A stretch of DNA of 64,000 nucleotides, from positions 34,433 to 98,432 of the forward strand of contig NZ_JAPYPC010000009.1 in assembly GCF_029937855.1 (NCBI RefSeq), read 5' to 3'. Position numbers and translations under genes: made by a program. Origin of the DNA: Christiangramia sp. (GTDB taxonomy: Bacteria > Bacteroidota > Bacteroidia > Flavobacteriales > Flavobacteriaceae). Positions within the stretch are counted from its first letter, which is position 1. Each line of letters begins with the position of its first letter. The notes below the pieces were generated by a model. The model was not told the DNA's origin and made no database searches. It saw only the letters and a program-made list of their open reading frames with translations. Positions 60,798 to 64,000 of this stretch are shown piece after piece.

Positions 60798-63700
60798 TTA
60801 TTTAGTTCCTAAGTAGATGTAACCTTGTATTGGTTCAAATTGACTATTTCTGATTTCCAGAACATAGAAATAAGTTCCTGAAGGCAGTTGATTCGAGCTT
60901 GTAAACGAGCTATCTGAGTAACCATCCCAGTTATTCTGATAATTGTTAGCATCAAATACTTTGGCTCCCCATCTGTTGAATATTTTCAGATCATAGGTAA
61001 AGCCACATTCTGTATCCAGATCTACCTCAAAGAAATCATTGATATTATCTCCGTTTGGAGTCACTGCTTTTGAAATACCGTCTCTAAGATCTTCAACACT
61101 ACAATCTAATACTATACAGTCATCATTTATCAATAATGTTACTTCAGTAGTGGAAGGACAAATACCACTTACCTGATATTCAAAAGTATATTCACCAACT
61201 TCTAATAATGAAGGATCTACAAATTCATTATCAATAGCACCAGTATTATTAGTATCTATCCATACACCTGTATCATCAAAATCTCCGCTGAACAATTCGA
61301 AAAGATCAAAAGTAGAGTCTTCAATACATAGATCTATCACACCGTTATTTACGAGGTTTATTTCCTCAGCTACCGGTTCATTGACCTCTACAGTTGTAAA
61401 TTCTGAAATTTGTCCAAATTGATCCTGAGCAACTACATCATATAGTCCTGGAGCCAGATCTGTAAATACACCGCTTTCTATAAAGTTTTCACCATCAATA
61501 CTGTAAGTTAGCCCAGTTTGTGTTTCAACAGTTATAGTTCCTGTTGGCTCAGCACAGGTGGGTTGTGTTATTGAAACAGATGGCCCAGCTGGAGGAGCAG
61601 GAGCAGGATCTTCCTCCACAGTGATTGTGAATTTACAAGTTGCTTCATTTCCATTATTATCTGTCACTGTATAGGTAATAGTTGTTTCTCCTAGAGGAAA
61701 TTCTTCACCTGATGCAATACCGCTAGTCATTGTGGTGGTTGTTTCACCGCAATTATCTGTTGCAGTGATCGCATCATACGTAACTATAGTTGATGTGGTT
61801 CCAAATTCCACATTTACCGTAAAGCTTTCAGGACAGGTGATAGATGGCGCTTCATTGTCTACAACAGTTACTGTAAAGCTAGTGCTTGCAGTTTGTCCTG
61901 CTGTATCTGTAGCAGTATAGGTTACAGTAGTTTCTCCAACCGGGAATTCAGATCCTGAAGCTAGTCCTTCTGTTAATACCATACTTTCAATTCCACAATT
62001 ATCTGTAGCTGTAGCATCTTCAAAGTTTACAACAGCACCACAAACACCGGTATCTGTATTAACGGTGATATCATCCATCTCACTTATTTGTGGAGCTTCA
62101 TCATCAGTAATAGTTACCGTAAAGCTACAGGTAGTAGAGTTACCAGCTGTATCTGTAGCTGTAAATTCAACAGTAGTAGTTCCTACAGGGAATTGTTCAC
62201 CACTGGCGGGACCTGCAGTTTGGGTTATGCTCACCTCTCCGGAATTATCAAATCCAGTAGGAGTCTCAAATTCAACAATGCCACCACATACTCCTGTTTC
62301 AACTCCTCCAGTATAATTTGAAGGGCATTCCAGGCTAGGATCCTCATTATCTTCAACAGTAATTGTAAAGCTGCAAGTTGTAGAGTTACCAGCTGCATCT
62401 GTAGCTGTAAATTCTACAGTAGTAGTCCCTATTGGGAACTGAGAACCGGAAACCGGTCCGGCAGTTTGTTCAACACTTACCTCACAATTATCTGTAGCAG
62501 TTGCATTTTCAAAATTCACAATAGCATAAGCCTCTCCAGTTTCAGTGCTCGCAGTGATATTCGTTGGACAGGTAACTTCAGGTGCTTCATTATCGATTAC
62601 TGTTACGGTAAAAGTTTCAGTTGAAACATTTCCATTTATATCGGTTACTGTATAAGTCACTGTAGTAGTTCCAACCGGGAATTCAGATCCCGATGCCAGT
62701 CCTTCGGTGATTTCAACAGTTTCAATTCCGCAATTATCAGTTGCGTTAACTTCGGCGAAATCAACCACAGCTCCACAAATACCTTCATTACTATTTTGGG
62801 TGATATCATTAATTTCTTCAATAACCGGAGTTTCGGAATCGGTCACAATTACATCAAAACTACATGAGCTTGAGTTTCCAGAGTCATCGGTTACAGTAAA
62901 GCTTACCGTGGTTGTTCCCACAGGGAAAATCTCACCGGGTTCTAAACCGCTGGTTTGTTCAATTGTTGCAGAACCTGAATTATCTGAAAATTCAGGAATG
63001 GTAAAATCAACCACAGCACCACAAATTCCGGGATCATTTTCCAGATTTATATTTTCTGGACAAACTATTTCAGGACCTTCGGTATCATTAATATTGATAG
63101 TTACCGTAGCCGTATCGGTTCCACCATTTCCATCAGAAATAGTATATTCAAAAGAATCTATACCGGTAAAACTATCATTTGGAGTGTAAGTAATCGTTCC
63201 ATTTTCATTTATTACTACAGTTCCATTTTCAGGATCGATAGTTTCAGTAACTATTAATTCATCACCGTCAATATCACTGTCATTGTTTAGAACAGCGATA
63301 TTTACAGGAACATCCTGATCTGTAGTTGCTGCATCATCTACAGCTATTGGCGCATCATTTTCTGAAGTAACATTTACAGTAACTGTAGCAGTATCGGTCA
63401 ATCCATTTTCATCTTCGATGGTATAATCGAAAGAATCGGTACCGTTAAAGTTTTCGTTCGGCGTATAAGTAATGGTTCCATCGCTATTGATCACAACCTG
63501 TCCGTTGGCTGGGCCATTGGAAGTAGAAATCACCGATAGCTCATCCCCATCAGGATCTGAATCATTGTCAAGTACGGAAACAGTAACCTCGGTATCTTCA
63601 GGAGTGTTTACCACATCATCCACGGCTATTGGTGCATCATTTTCTGAAGCAATATTTACAGTAACTGTAGCAGTATCGGTCAATCCATTTTCATCTTCGA

Positions 63701-64000
63701 TGGTATAATCGAAAGAATCGGTACCGTTAAAGTTTTCGTTCGGCGTATAAGTAATGGTTCCATCGCTATTGATCACAACCTGTCCGTTGGCTGGGCCATT
63801 GGAAGTAGAAATCACCGATAGCTCATCCCCATCAGGATCTGAATCATTGTCAAGTACGGAAACAGTAACCTCGGTATCTTCAGGAGTGTTTACCACATCA
63901 TCCACGGCTATTGGTGCATCATTTTCTGAAGCAATATTTACAGTAACTGTAGCAGTATCGGTCAATCCATTTTCATCTTCGATGGTATAATCGAAAGAAT
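60798..64000 (-). CDS. Giant HYR/cadherin-like T9SS type B surface adhesin, 5' part outside window
   Basis: The leftward frame is open to the right edge; the visible C-terminal part is about 1066 residues. In order: cadherin-like modules of about 94 residues (NDAPIAVDD, NDSDPDGDELSV, GTITYTPNENFNGTDSF), of which two or more are near-identical; six HYR modules (FPVGTTTVxFTxTD pattern); a SprB-like stretch (GLTYSIDGENF); and a gliding-motility C-terminal domain (VTPNGDNINDFFEV, IFNRWGAKVFD, GTYFYVLEI), the T9SS type B signal. It is probably a calcium-binding surface adhesin exported by T9SS and served by the adjacent PorP/SprF and OmpA proteins. The N-terminus is missing. Confidence 0.93.
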   Translation of the reverse strand, partial: SFDYTIEDENGLTDTATVTVNIASENDAPIAVDDVVNTPEDTEVTVSVLDNDSDPDGDELSVISTSNGPANGQVVINSDGTITYTPNENFNGTDSFDYTIEDENGLTDTATVTVNIASENDAPIAVDDVVNTPEDTEVTVSVLDNDSDPDGDELSVISTSNGPANGQVVINSDGTITYTPNENFNGTDSFDYTIEDENGLTDTATVTVNVTSENDAPIAVDDAATTDQDVPVNIAVLNNDSDIDGDELIVTETIDPENGTVVINENGTITYTPNDSFTGIDSFEYTISDGNGGTDTATVTININDTEGPEIVCPENINLENDPGICGAVVDFTIPEFSDNSGSATIEQTSGLEPGEIFPVGTTTVSFTVTDDSGNSSSCSFDVIVTDSETPVIEEINDITQNSNEGICGAVVDFAEVNATDNCGIETVEITEGLASGSEFPVGTTTVTYTVTDINGNVSTETFTVTVIDNEAPEVTCPTNITASTETGEAYAIVNFENATATDNCEVSVEQTAGPVSGSQFPIGTTTVEFTATDAAGNSTTCSFTITVEDNEDPSLECPSNYTGGVETGVCGGIVEFETPTGFDNSGEVSITQTAGPASGEQFPVGTTTVEFTATDTAGNSTTCSFTVTITDDEAPQISEMDDITVNTDTGVCGAVVNFEDATATDNCGIESMVLTEGLASGSEFPVGETTVTYTATDTAGQTASTSFTVTVVDNEAPSITCPESFTVNVEFGTTSTIVTYDAITATDNCGETTTTMTSGIASGEEFPLGETTITYTVTDNNGNEATCKFTITVEEDPAPAPPAGPSVSITQPTCAEPTGTITVETQTGLTYSIDGENFIESGVFTDLAPGLYDVVAQDQFGQISEFTTVEVNEPVAEEINLVNNGVIDLCIEDSTFDLFELFSGDFDDTGVWIDTNNTGAIDNEFVDPSLLEVGEYTFEYQVSGICPSTTEVTLLINDDCIVLDCSVEDLRDGISKAVTPNGDNINDFFEVDLDTECGFTYDLKIFNRWGAKVFDANNYQNNWDGYSDSSFTSSNQLPSGTYFYVLEIRNSQFEPIQGYIYLGTK
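63372..64000. repeat. Near-perfect 282-bp tandem DNA repeat in the adhesin gene
   Basis: Copies occupy 63372-63653, 63654-63935 and 63936 to the edge. I found no base difference between the copies across the compared parts. Each unit codes one 94-residue cadherin-like module. The next module to the left (about 63090-63371) is diverged. The array continues beyond the window, so the copy number is unknown. Confidence 0.9.

Noticed and set aside
63472..63990. Two identical 78-codon rightward frames opposite the adhesin
   Set aside because: They are shadows of the tandem repeat on the coding strand, not genes.
63372..64000. CRISPR-like periodic repeat
   Set aside because: The period is 282 bp, repeats touch each other with no unique spacers, and the unit codes a cadherin-like module.

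Overview
The window looks like chromosomal DNA of a marine-type member of the Flavobacteriaceae (Bacteroidota), most like Gramella/Christiangramella. This rests on AT-rich DNA, TAnnTTTG-type -7 promoter elements, SusC/SusD proteins, many lipoproteins with a Cys after a short hydrophobic signal, a type IX secretion (T9SS) type B sorting domain next to PorP/SprF, and LytTR and ECF-sigma regulation. No tRNA, rRNA, CRISPR array, transposase or phage gene was seen. The genus is an inference from protein style, not a database match.

Layout. 0-5.4 kb: a leftward MoxR-type operon (SpoIIM-like, membrane protein, DUF4129-like, DUF4350-like, MoxR ATPase, DUF58) with a divergent RDD gene. 6-18 kb: mostly housekeeping and stress genes: a cyclophilin lipoprotein and a CoA-pyrophosphatase-type Nudix enzyme whose start codons share one CATG, a PlsC-like acyltransferase, two ECF sigma modules, NADH dehydrogenase II, hemerythrin, a LytS/LytTR system with a frameshifted 2TM gene, Cu/Zn superoxide dismutase, and an alpha/beta-hydrolase-OsmC fusion.

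18.2-43.5 kb is the accessory core. A leftward five-gene operon (TIM-barrel lipoprotein, NupG-like transporter, Gfo/Idh/MocA oxidoreductase, TIM-barrel isomerase, DUF1080 lipoprotein) faces a rightward pair (GMC oxidoreductase plus gluconate-dehydrogenase-subunit-3-like protein). This gene set fits oxidation of glycosides to 3-keto sugars followed by non-classical glycoside cleavage. Next come SusC/SusD, preceded by a perfect LacI-type palindrome, and a tight five-gene run: three ~1,100-residue VCBS/FG-GAP + ASPIC/UnbV lipoproteins, a lipoprotein with a complete vanadium-haloperoxidase/PAP2 active site, and an SRPBCC-like protein. There is an outer-membrane import pair but no recognisable classical glycosidase or polysaccharide lyase. 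This is the best candidate for an undescribed system.

43.5-58 kb: lipid kinase, App1-like phosphatase, two exported ferritin-like proteins, a six-hairpin glycosidase-like protein, pyrR-pyrB, a small STAS-like protein with ribonuclease Z, a CAP-domain lipoprotein and an S41 peptidase. Several intergenic regions here carry long imperfect hairpins and one terminator present in two identical copies. 58-64 kb: a leftward T9SS/gliding-type module (giant HYR/cadherin-like adhesin, PorP/SprF, OmpA). The adhesin runs off the right edge inside a near-perfect 282-bp tandem DNA repeat.
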